The notes beneath the pieces were generated by a model that saw only the letters and a program-made list of their open reading frames with translations, was not told where the DNA came from and did no database searches. From Flavipsychrobacter sp. (GTDB lineage: Bacteria; Bacteroidota; Bacteroidia; Chitinophagales; Chitinophagaceae), in contig JANINW010000014.1 in assembly GCA_024508935.1 (NCBI GenBank), forward strand, positions 285,627 through 349,626: 64,000 bases of DNA. The letters run 5' to 3'. Positions 35,006-44,100 of this stretch are shown in pieces; positions within the stretch are counted from its first letter, which is position 1; every line of letters starts with the position of its first letter. Made by a program: the position numbers and the translations under genes.

Positions 35006-36823
35006 TTGGAAGAAAATCAAATTATTAACCAAAGTCAAACCGCGCACGACGATTTCGATTGGAGCGTGGACAAAAGAAACGTTGCATCCTATTCTCAGGA
35101 CAAACGTGAACAATTAGAAAAAGTGTATGACAGCACTTTCAAAACTATTGATGAAGCTGAACTGCTGCACGGCACAGTTGTAGGCCTCACTAAAACAGAT
35201 GCCATTATCAACATCGGTTTCAAATCGGATGGTTTGGTATCTCTCAACGAATTCCGCGATATGCCTGATGTAAAGATCGGCGATGATATCGAGGTAATGG
35301 TAGTTGAAAAAGAAGACCGCAATGGTCACCTGCACCTGAGCCGCAAAATGGCGCGCGCAGCACGTGCATGGCAGAAAATTGTTGACTTCTACAAAACCGG
35401 CGAAGTGGTTACAGGTACCATCACCAGCAAGACCAAAGGCGGTCTTATTGTGGATGTTTACGGCCTGGAAACCTTCCTGCCTGGTTCTCAAATAGATGTG
35501 AAGCCTGTTACTGACTACGACCAGTATGTTGGTAAAACAATGGACTTCAAAGTTGTTAAAATCAACGAAACCATCCGCAACGCTGTCGTTTCTCACAAAG
35601 CGCTTATCGAAAGCGATATCGAACAACAACGCAGTGTTATCATCTCTCAGCTTGAAAAAGGACAGGTACTGGAAGGTACTGTTAAGAATGTTACCGATTT
35701 CGGTGCGTTCATCGACCTGGGCGGCGTAGATGGTCTCCTTTATATTACAGATATCAGCTGGGGCCGCGTAACGCACCCGAGCGAAGTACTGGAAAACGGT
35801 CAGAAACTGAACGTGGTTGTGCTTGACTTCGATGACGAGAAGAAACGTATCAGCCTGGGTCTGAAACAACTGACTGCACATCCTTGGGATAACCTGACTG
35901 CCGACCTGCATGAAGGCTCTGTAGTAAAAGGTAAAGTAGTAAACATCGAAGATTACGGTGCATTCCTGGAAATTATGCCTGGCGTAGAAGGCCTGGTACA
36001 CGTTTCAGAGATCACATGGTCTTCTCAGCCTATCAATGCGAAGGAATTCTTCAAAATGGGCGATGAATACGAAGCAAAAGTGGTAACCCTTGACAGGGAA
36101 GAACGTAAGATGAGCTTGTCTATTAAGCAACTTACTGAAGATCCTTGGGAGCATATCGAAGACAAATTCCCTATAGACAGCCGTCATAAAGGTGTTGTGA
36201 AAAACATCACTCCTTATGGTGTATTCGTTGAACTGGAATCTGGTATCGGCGGTATGATCCATATCAGCGACCTGAGCTGGATCAAACGTTACAACCATCC
36301 AAGTGAGTTCACTAAAGTAGGCGATGAAATTGAAGTTGCTATCCTCAGCATCGACAAAGAAAACCGCAAACTGGCACTGGGCCACAAACAACTGGAAGAA
36401 GATCCTTGGAATACATTTGAAACAGTATTCCCTATAGGTTCTGTACACGAAGGTAACGTGACAAGGAAAGATGATAAAGGTGCTACTGTACAATTGCAGT
36501 ATGGCCTGGAAGCATACGCTCCTGCACGCCACCTGAAGAAAGAAGACGGTACTAACGTAGAAGCAGAAGAAACACTGCCTTTCGTTATCATCGAATTCGA
36601 TCGCAATGACAAACGCATCATGGTTTCTCACACTAAAGTTTGGGAACAAGGTAAAATAGAAGAGAAAGAAGCAGCTAAGAAAGATGCTGCTGCTGAAGGT
36701 GAAAAAACCAAGAAAGCGGTTAAGAACATCCAGAGCAAAGTAGAAAAACCAACACTTGGTGATCTTGGCGCACTGGCTGCACTGAAAGACAAAATGAAGA
36801 AAGCAGAAGATAACGAAAATTAA
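35006..36823 (+). CDS. rpsA: 30S ribosomal protein S1
   Basis: This 605-residue RNA-binding ribosomal protein helps mRNA bind the 30S subunit. It has six S1/OB-fold domains in a row, from about residue 50; the later ones show the repeated pattern G-x-V-x-N-I-T-x-Y/F-G-x-F-V/I-x-L ... GL-x-H-x-S-x-x-S-W (for example NVTDFGAFIDLGGVDGLL, GMIHISDLSW). The C-terminus is Lys/Glu-rich. The start is TTG at 35006, set by AGGAGG nine bases upstream and by a promoter that rules out the longer frame from 34949. It is monocistronic with its own promoter and a hairpin after it. Confidence 0.95.
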   Translation: MEENQIINQSQTAHDDFDWSVDKRNVASYSQDKREQLEKVYDSTFKTIDEAELLHGTVVGLTKTDAIINIGFKSDGLVSLNEFRDMPDVKIGDDIEVMVVEKEDRNGHLHLSRKMARAARAWQKIVDFYKTGEVVTGTITSKTKGGLIVDVYGLETFLPGSQIDVKPVTDYDQYVGKTMDFKVVKINETIRNAVVSHKALIESDIEQQRSVIISQLEKGQVLEGTVKNVTDFGAFIDLGGVDGLLYITDISWGRVTHPSEVLENGQKLNVVVLDFDDEKKRISLGLKQLTAHPWDNLTADLHEGSVVKGKVVNIEDYGAFLEIMPGVEGLVHVSEITWSSQPINAKEFFKMGDEYEAKVVTLDREERKMSLSIKQLTEDPWEHIEDKFPIDSRHKGVVKNITPYGVFVELESGIGGMIHISDLSWIKRYNHPSEFTKVGDEIEVAILSIDKENRKLALGHKQLEEDPWNTFETVFPIGSVHEGNVTRKDDKGATVQLQYGLEAYAPARHLKKEDGTNVEAEETLPFVIIEFDRNDKRIMVSHTKVWEQGKIEEKEAAKKDAAAEGEKTKKAVKNIQSKVEKPTLGDLGALAALKDKMKKAEDNEN

Positions 36824-36851
36824 TCTCCTGGTTACTCTTTATAGATTTTAC

Positions 36852-36882
36852 AGAAGCCCCGCATTGCGGGGCTTCTTGCATT
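36852..36882 (+). terminator. Terminator after rpsA
   Basis: An 11-bp perfect stem (AGAAGCCCCGC / GCGGGGCTTCT) with an ATT loop. The downstream tract is TGCATTTAT, so the U run is weak. Confidence 0.75.
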
Positions 36883-37019
36883 TATATACTATCCATTTGC
36901 CGAAAAATCCCGTCTATTCAAAGAAGCTGCATTCAACAAGTTAAATGCCAAATAAAGCTAATAACTCTTAAAAAAAGCTAAATGACAATCCTGTGTTAAC
37001 AGGCCATGCAAGCCCCGAA

Positions 37020-37027
37020 TATCTTTG
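37020..37027 (+). promoter_or_regulatory. -7 box TATCTTTG of the histidine-kinase gene
   Basis: An exact TAnnTTTG match ends 4 nt before the GTG start at 37032. No TTTG lies at the -33 distance. Instead a dyad CCTGT-GTTA-ACAGG (36990-37003) occupies that region and could be a regulator site. Confidence 0.55.
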
Positions 37028-37031
37028 ATAA

Positions 37032-38600
37032 GTGAAACGTCTCAAGCCAAAATACCTGTATTACCTGGCCGGTCTTATTATACTGGGCATTACAGGCATA
37101 CAGCTATATTGGATAACCAATAACATCAGCCTGCAGAAAACCGACCTGGAGCGGAGGCTGAAAGAGGATATAGGTAATGTGGTAAAGGAGGTAGAAGAAG
37201 ACGCCTATTGTTTTAGTTATAATTCAAAAGCATTTATAAAGAAAGGAGAAGGGCTTTATATCGTTAAGCAGAAATGGGAAAATGATAGGTTCAAAGGGCC
37301 GGAGAATGGCGGCTATATAGATACGCTGGACTTGTATAATGTGTTTTATTATAAACAGGATACAACATTTGAAAATGGCAAAACGGTTACGTTCAGCAAT
37401 TATGAAGCTACGGTAGATATCTCAATGAAATTTACCCTTTTCGGCATGAACCCCCACATAAAGCGCAGGGATAGCAGTTCTTATAATCTTGTAGGTCTTA
37501 ACAATGCCAATTTCAAAGACTTGCTGGCGGATAAAATAAAAGTAGACGAGGCGGTAGATATGAGTTATATGGACAGTCTTATAAAAGACGTGCTGAAGAA
37601 GAATAAACTCGATAATGTATTTGAAGCAGGTATACGCAGGGTAGGAAAGAAAGATTATGAATACCTGTTTCCCGGCAGCAGCAAAATCAATATTGAAAAA
37701 GGTACCATAAAGGCAGTGTTCCTGGATAATAACCGCTTTAACAAACCTTATGAATTGATATTGTATGTGCCGGATTCCTATAGCAGGGTGATACAGTCTT
37801 TATCGCTGATGATAGGTTCGTCATTGCTCATTATCCTTATACTCATCGTGTCTTACCTGTTTTTTGTAAGAACCATTTTAAAGCAGAATAAGCTGTCGGA
37901 GATGAAGAATACCTTCATCAATAATATTACGCACGAATTCAGGACACCGATAACTAATATCAACCTGGCCATTGAAAACAGCAGGGAACTGAACAGATCG
38001 AATGACCGCTACCTGGATATTATTGAAGCAGAGAACAAATTGATGGCGCGTAATGTGCAGTATATACTGCAACTGGCCATGATGGAAGATACAACCATGC
38101 ACATAGCATTGTCTAAGGTAAATGTTGAAGAACTTATCAGCAATACGGTAAGCTACTTCCAGATACAATTGGAAAATTTAAAAGGAAGGATCGTTTGTAA
38201 ATATGATGCACAAAGCCCCTTCCTGTATGCCGATAAAGAGCAACTGCAAATACTGATCTGCAACCTGGTAGATAATGCAATTAAATACTCACCTGCTTCA
38301 CCCGATATTACCATCTCTACCTTCGATTCAGGCAGCAGGTTTGCCATACAAGTGGCAGATAAAGGTATTGGCATGGACAAGGATACACAGAAATACATTT
38401 TTAACCGTTTTTACAGGGCCAATACGGGTGACAGGCACGATGTGAAAGGTTTTGGATTAGGCCTTAGTTATGTAAAGCATATAATAGAAGTGCATGATGG
38501 TGAGATACAGGTGAAAAGCAGGCCTGGCGCAGGAACTAAGATCACCATTTATTTACCTAAAAATTTAAATGAACGATATGACAAAGGTATTATTCGTTGA
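37032..38600 (+). CDS. Sensor histidine kinase (RprX-like)
   Basis: This 522-residue membrane kinase has an N-terminal helix (YLYYLAGLIILGITGIQLYW), a periplasmic sensor of about 225 residues with no recognisable fold, and a second helix (SLMIGSSLLIILILIVSYLFF). The H-box NITHEFRTPITNINLAIE carries the phospho-accepting His, followed by the N-box LVDNAIKYSP and G-boxes DKGIGM and GFGLGLSYVKHI. The start is GTG at 37032. It overlaps the response-regulator gene by about 30 bp. The pair looks like RprX/RprY of Bacteroides; the signal is unknown. Confidence 0.9.
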   Translation: MKRLKPKYLYYLAGLIILGITGIQLYWITNNISLQKTDLERRLKEDIGNVVKEVEEDAYCFSYNSKAFIKKGEGLYIVKQKWENDRFKGPENGGYIDTLDLYNVFYYKQDTTFENGKTVTFSNYEATVDISMKFTLFGMNPHIKRRDSSSYNLVGLNNANFKDLLADKIKVDEAVDMSYMDSLIKDVLKKNKLDNVFEAGIRRVGKKDYEYLFPGSSKINIEKGTIKAVFLDNNRFNKPYELILYVPDSYSRVIQSLSLMIGSSLLIILILIVSYLFFVRTILKQNKLSEMKNTFINNITHEFRTPITNINLAIENSRELNRSNDRYLDIIEAENKLMARNVQYILQLAMMEDTTMHIALSKVNVEELISNTVSYFQIQLENLKGRIVCKYDAQSPFLYADKEQLQILICNLVDNAIKYSPASPDITISTFDSGSRFAIQVADKGIGMDKDTQKYIFNRFYRANTGDRHDVKGFGLGLSYVKHIIEVHDGEIQVKSRPGAGTKITIYLPKNLNERYDKGIIR

Positions 38601-39261
38601 AGATGACCCTAATCTGGGCTTATTGCTGAAAGAAAACCTCGTGAACAAGGGTTATGATGTTGTTTGGTGTAAAGACGGTAGCAGCGGTGCAGAAATGTTT
38701 GCAGCAGAAAAGTTCAATTTGTGCATTTTTGATGTAATGCTGCCCAATACTGATGGCTTTGAATTGGCGAAGCTGGTAAGGAATATGGATGAACATGTGC
38801 CGATCATTTTTCTTACAGCCAGGAGCATGCACGAAGATAAAATGAAAGGATTTGAGATAGGTTGTGATGATTACATCACCAAACCCTTTAGTACGCAAGA
38901 ACTGTGTATGCGTATGAATGCCATACTAAAAAGAGTGCAGTCTAAACCGGTTACCAAGGCAAAAGTGCTGTCATTAGGTAAATTTACTTTCGATTATTCC
39001 AAAATGCTTTTGCAGATGGCTGATGAATCTACCAAGCTTAGCTCCAAAGAATCGGAACTGCTGTATATACTGGGTATCAACAAAAATGAACTGGTGCCGC
39101 GCAATACCATCCTGGAAAAAGTATGGGGCAATGATGATTACTTTTCAGCTAAGAGTATGGATGTGTATATCAGTAAAATAAGAAAGATGCTGAAAAGCGA
39201 TACCGATATAGAAATACTGAATGCTTACGGCATCGGGTTCAAATTGATCATAAATGAATAA
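38569..39261 (+). CDS. OmpR-family response regulator (RprY-like)
   Basis: This 230-residue regulator has a receiver domain with acidic pocket VEDDPN, phospho-acceptor Asp at residue 55 (FDVMLPNTDGF), and FLTARS and ITKPFS with the conserved Thr and Lys. The C-terminal winged helix (STKLSSKESELL ... SMDVYISKIRKML) binds DNA. It overlaps the 3' end of the kinase gene; ATG 38578 (MTKVLFVED) is an alternative start three codons later. The DDYITKPF segment and overall make-up resemble RprY. The stop codon lies inside the stem of the terminator that follows. Confidence 0.92.
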   Translation: MNDMTKVLFVEDDPNLGLLLKENLVNKGYDVVWCKDGSSGAEMFAAEKFNLCIFDVMLPNTDGFELAKLVRNMDEHVPIIFLTARSMHEDKMKGFEIGCDDYITKPFSTQELCMRMNAILKRVQSKPVTKAKVLSLGKFTFDYSKMLLQMADESTKLSSKESELLYILGINKNELVPRNTILEKVWGNDDYFSAKSMDVYISKIRKMLKSDTDIEILNAYGIGFKLIINE

Positions 39262-39290
39262 GGCATAGCCTTTGCCATGCCTTATTGATT
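39257..39290. terminator. Hairpin terminator overlapping the response-regulator stop
   Basis: A 10-bp perfect stem (AATAAGGCAT / ATGCCTTATT) with a 10-nt loop. The left arm contains the TAA stop at 39259-39261. It lies between convergent genes. Confidence 0.75.
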
Positions 39291-39305
39291 AGTATAAAAA
39301 GACTG

Positions 39306-41000
39306 TTATTCCTTTACAAACTTGATTGTTGCTGCAGCCTGTCCTTCTTTCTGCAAGTGCAGGAAATACGTGCCGGCTTGCAACGAAGCAATATCTATCT
39401 TTTTACCGGCATTCAGGCTTTTTATAGCAAGCTGGCGACCTGATATGTCATAAACGCTGATCATGTACCTGGCCAGGTCTTCCTGCGTATTTATTTGCAA
39501 TTCGTTTGTGGCAGGATTAGGTACTACTATGAAGCTACTGCTATTCTCAATATTTTGTACAGCTGTAACAGGAGGCAATAATATCATTGGACCTCCGGCC
39601 GGGGCCGTAGCGTATAGTTTAAAATCAGGTCCATTCTTATTGTTGGATGGGGTAACAAAGCCTGATGCTACAATAACAGTTGCCTGGCCTTGCAGTCCGC
39701 CAGACATAAGTGGTGCTGTGCATTGCTGCAGCATAGAAGAATTAGTACTGTTTTTAACATCGAAAATTACATTGGATGTAGCCATTGAAGTGTAACCAGC
39801 ACTATTGTAATTGCCATAAGAAAGGCCGGTTACAATGGTGTTACTGCTTTCTGTAATAGAGATGGATGGCGCATCTGTGCTGCCGTGTACCAACAGCATA
39901 TCGGTATTAGCAGGTGTTGATGCGGCTTCTTTACCGCCTTTATACAAAATAGTATTTATACCCGGAGACGGCGTATAACCTGCTGGACTAATAATACCAT
40001 TGATAACGCCTATGTAGTTGGCGCCGGAATCGAAAGCAATAGCAGCAGTATGTAAAACATCTGCTACAGATGTACTATTTTTAGGTGCAATACCAACAGA
40101 AGAAGGTATGGAAGCAATTACATCCAGGAAAGTAGTTGAGTTTCGGAAAGGCAGGTTGTCTACAAACAAATCATTGCCTACATATACGTCTAAGAAATCG
40201 GCAGCACTGTCTGCACTGTTTTGAATAAGCTGTAGCCTGGCTATTGCTTCCGCTGTAGTAGGAGGTAATGGCTGCAGGGGGCCGCCTGCTTCTGTAGCAA
40301 AATAAAGACCAAACGCAGGGCCGTTATTATTAGCTGCAGGATTAATAAAACCTGAGCTTACAACAGTTATCGCTTTTGATGTTAATCCAAGGCTGTTAAA
40401 GGCAAGGCTGAAATTATAGAGGTTTATTTTACCTGTAGTATTTGTCAGTCTTACTTTTCCATCTACGGCAGGGAATGCGGTATAGCCATTGCTGAACTGG
40501 CCATAATTTACATCGTCTGCAAATGTTTTAATGCCCAGGCGTGCGTCAAGAATAGTGCCGTCTGTACAGCCGTGGAAAAACAGTACATCAATATTGGACG
40601 GGTTTTGAGCATGGTTCTTGGCATTGCTGTATATATCCAGCGAAAATTTCTTGTATGGGGTAAATCCAACATTGCTTTTCATACCATTGGAAACGATCAG
40701 GTATTTGCTGGTAGGTATCAGCGTAGTATTGATACTGAAGAATGTATCATTGATACTGGTACTGGTACCAGGCGCCAGGGCAATATTATGTGTGCTACCC
40801 AATATACTTACAGATGTAAATTGAGATGCTTCCCTGAAATGTATATTGTCGAATGTAAGCTGACCGTTTATATAGAGGTCTACATCAGGCACTGCAGGGT
40901 CCGGGCAGTTGTTAATAAACTGGATGTCTATGATTTGTGCCTGGGCAATAGACAACCCGAATAAAGACAGGGATGTGATGAGTAGTTTTTTTAATTTCAT
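39306..41000 (-). CDS. DUF4397-domain T9SS type A secreted protein
   Basis: This 564-residue secreted protein has a signal peptide (LLITSLSLFGLSIAQAQ). Two homologous DUF4397-type domains begin near residues 30 and 255 (DPAVPDVDLYINGQLTFDNI versus SADFLDVYVGNDLFVDNL). Each contains the family's V-D-L/V-Y-x-N ... F-R-x-x-x-x-F pattern and a GxxxS/T-rich loop. The C-terminal T9SS type A domain (FIVVPNPATNELQIN ... QAGTYFLHLQKEGQ) directs export. It is a single gene, divergent from the large subtilase gene across 157 bp. The function of DUF4397 is not known. Confidence 0.86.
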   Translation of the reverse strand: MKLKKLLITSLSLFGLSIAQAQIIDIQFINNCPDPAVPDVDLYINGQLTFDNIHFREASQFTSVSILGSTHNIALAPGTSTSINDTFFSINTTLIPTSKYLIVSNGMKSNVGFTPYKKFSLDIYSNAKNHAQNPSNIDVLFFHGCTDGTILDARLGIKTFADDVNYGQFSNGYTAFPAVDGKVRLTNTTGKINLYNFSLAFNSLGLTSKAITVVSSGFINPAANNNGPAFGLYFATEAGGPLQPLPPTTAEAIARLQLIQNSADSAADFLDVYVGNDLFVDNLPFRNSTTFLDVIASIPSSVGIAPKNSTSVADVLHTAAIAFDSGANYIGVINGIISPAGYTPSPGINTILYKGGKEAASTPANTDMLLVHGSTDAPSISITESSNTIVTGLSYGNYNSAGYTSMATSNVIFDVKNSTNSSMLQQCTAPLMSGGLQGQATVIVASGFVTPSNNKNGPDFKLYATAPAGGPMILLPPVTAVQNIENSSSFIVVPNPATNELQINTQEDLARYMISVYDISGRQLAIKSLNAGKKIDIASLQAGTYFLHLQKEGQAAATIKFVKE

Positions 41001-41117
41001 AAACTTGGTTTTATCGGTAACTAATAAGGCTTATGCACGTAGCGCCATACCAATAAATATACTGAAAAAAATGTGTTTAAATAGGATTATCGGCTGTTTT
41101 TAATATTTGACAATAAA

Positions 41118-41140
41118 CATTAGTACAAAAAGCACTAATG
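41118..41140 (+). other. Hairpin in the leader of the subtilase gene
   Basis: CATTAGT and ACTAATG form a perfect 7-bp stem around a 9-nt A-rich loop, ending 17 nt before the ATG at 41158. It could affect translation or be a regulator dyad. No T run follows, so it is not a terminator. Confidence 0.4.
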
Positions 41141-41157
41141 CAGTAACTTGTATAGTA

Positions 41158-44100
41158 ATGAATGGCATTTATTTAGTAGATGTATACAGGCGTATTGCTT
41201 GCAAAATATCTTTCCGGGCGTTGTATTTGTGTCTCTGGCTGGTACTTGTTCCCTCTATCTCCTTTTCGCAAAGCAGGAATTATAAAACGGTTTATCTGCG
41301 CAATGCCACTGTCAGGGATATGAAAGATTATGCCCAATGGCTGCATGCCGAACATAAGGATGCTTATGTACAGGTATTACTAAATTTTGAAAATTTGCCG
41401 GGGGCAGCCATGCGTAATGAGCTGGACCGGAATGGCATTGTCTTGTGTGACTATATATCTCAAAATACTTACGTAGCTGTAATAAATACTTCAAAAGCCG
41501 GTAAGTCTATTCCTCCAGGCATTAGCGGTGTTACAGAGATGTTGCCGGAATGGAAGATCGACGAGCAGTTCATGAAAACACTTGCAGGCAGGGAAGGTAA
41601 GGTAGATATCATTATTTCTTTTTTAAGGCAGGTTAACAGCAATGAAATAGAAGCGGCAATTAAGGCTACAGGAGCAACCATATTGCATTCGGCAGTAGAA
41701 GCTACAGGGATATATTATGTACAGCTCGCACCGGATAAAATAAAAGCGTTGGCAGCATGGTATGGCACTTCTTATATTAATCCTGTTGCTGAAAATGTAC
41801 CGCTTGATGCGGAAGCCAATAATACCCAAAAGACAAATACGGCTACGCTAGCCCCTATGTACGGAGGCTACGGCTTAGCGGGTAATAACGTAACGGTAGG
41901 TGTTGGTGATAATACTTCCGGTAATTTTCATATTGATATTAAGGACCGGTGCATTAACTATAACCCGGCGTCTTATAATTATCACGGTGTGCACACCAGT
42001 GGTATAGTAGGGGCGGCAGGTATAGTAGATGTAAAGGGACAGGGTGTAGCCCCTCATTCTACAATAGTAAACCAGCTATATACAGCTATATGGGAACAGA
42101 CCACAGCGCTGCATGACGCGCACAACATGACCATCACCAATAATTCTTATGCGGCTTCGATAGGTAAATGTGATAATGCAGGCGTTTATAATGTGTACTC
42201 GCAGGCAGTAGACCGTATGGCATTAAAACATAAGGACGTATTGCATGTTTTTGCCGCAGGCAATGATGGTGGGTTGACCTGTTCTCCTTTTCCGCCGGGT
42301 TTTGCCACGATTTCCGGGGGATACCAGCCCGCTAAAAACAACCTGGTGGTAGCCAGCGTTGATAAACATTTTGAGAATGTAAAAGTTACCGGTTCGCAGG
42401 GGCCTGTTACAGATGGCAGGCTGAAACCTGAGATATCGGCAGTAGGGGCTGATGTAAATTCTACAACTAATACGGATGAATATTTAATAACGCTCGGCAC
42501 CAGCATGGCAGCACCACAGGTAGCCGGTGCGTTAGCATTACTTACTGAGCGCTATAAGCAACTGAAAGGAAATACCAATCCACGGTCTGATGTGATGAAA
42601 GTCCTGGTAATGAATGGCGCCACAGATGTAGGCAATCCGGGCCCTGATTTTAAGAATGGCTTTGGAGCGTTGAATCTCGGCCGTTCATTGCAGATATTGG
42701 ACAGTGGTCATTATTATACAGATAATATAACGAATGGTGCTGTACAACAGAAAACAATCATGGTGCCACCAAATACAGCGCAATTGAAAGTGATGCTGTA
42801 CTGGCACGATGAAGCTGCCAGCCCGGTATCGGCCAACCAGCTGATAAACGACCTGGATGTAGAGGTACAAGGTTCTGCAGGTGTTCATACGCCTTTGATA
42901 TTGGATGCAACCCCTGCAGGGGTAAATAACCCGGCTGTGGAAGGAATAGACCGGAAAAATAATTGTGAGCAGGTAGTGATTGACAATCCTGCAGCCGGCA
43001 GCTATGTTTTAACTGTGAAAGGCTTTAATATTCCATCATTCAGCCAGGATTATGTAGTGGCTTATGATATTATTCCTACCGGTGTGCAGCTAACGTTTCC
43101 TACAACCGGCGCACAGGTAAAAAGCCAGGATTCATTATTTATTTATTGGGATGCATCAGGTGATGCAAACAGTTTTAAAATAGAATTTTCTGCCGATAAT
43201 GGCAGCAACTGGAATACAATAACAGCTAATGTGCCTGCACAACAACGATATTTTGTATGGTATGTACCCGATACGATCAATTCGGGTTTATGCCGTATGC
43301 GGGTATCGAGAAATAATACAGCCCAGGTTTCGTCTACCGGGCCTTTTGCCATCAACCGGCAGCCGGTAATACAATTAGATGCAGTGCAATGCCCCGGATA
43401 TATCCGTATCAGCTGGCTGGGCATACCTAACACGATTACTTATGAAATATTGCGTAAGAAAGGCCCGTATATAGTACCTGTAGATACCATTACCGGCACT
43501 ACTTATACGTTCTCAGGCCTATCGCCTGACAGTCTTTATTACGTGGCTGTAAGGCCTGTAATAGACGGGTGGGGAGGATACAGGAGTATAGCTATAAAAC
43601 GCCAGCCGAATGATGGTACTTGTGCAGGTAATATTTCTGATGGAGACCTGATGGCATGGCTTATCCGTGCACCCAATAATGGAAGACAATTCACAGGTTC
43701 GGCGCTTACCGGCAACGAAACATTGCGATTGGTAATGCAAAACCTGGATGATGTAGCCTATAATAGCTATAAAGTATCCTATCGTTTAGATACGCAGCCG
43801 TGGATAGCTCAAACTTTTTCTACTGTTATTCCGGCTACAGATACATTAACAGTAAGCATACCAGGTCTTGATCTATCAGCGCCTGGCGACCATATACTAA
43901 AGGTAGGTATTGAGAACTTATCTGCTACAGATCCTGTGAAGACAAATGATACATTGACTAAGTATATATCCTCATTAAGCAATCCGCCCATAGATCTTTC
44001 TGCAGATTATACAGACGATTTCGAAAGTATGGGAGCATTCCAGGCTGTGACAGATAGTTTTGGTTTTTCATTAGGCCGCAGGTGGGACTATGCTGCTACT

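Noticed and set aside
35114..36001. A 295-codon minus-strand open frame inside rpsA
   Set aside because: Shadow of the S1 repeats; the protein is low in recognisable structure and the plus-strand gene is certain.
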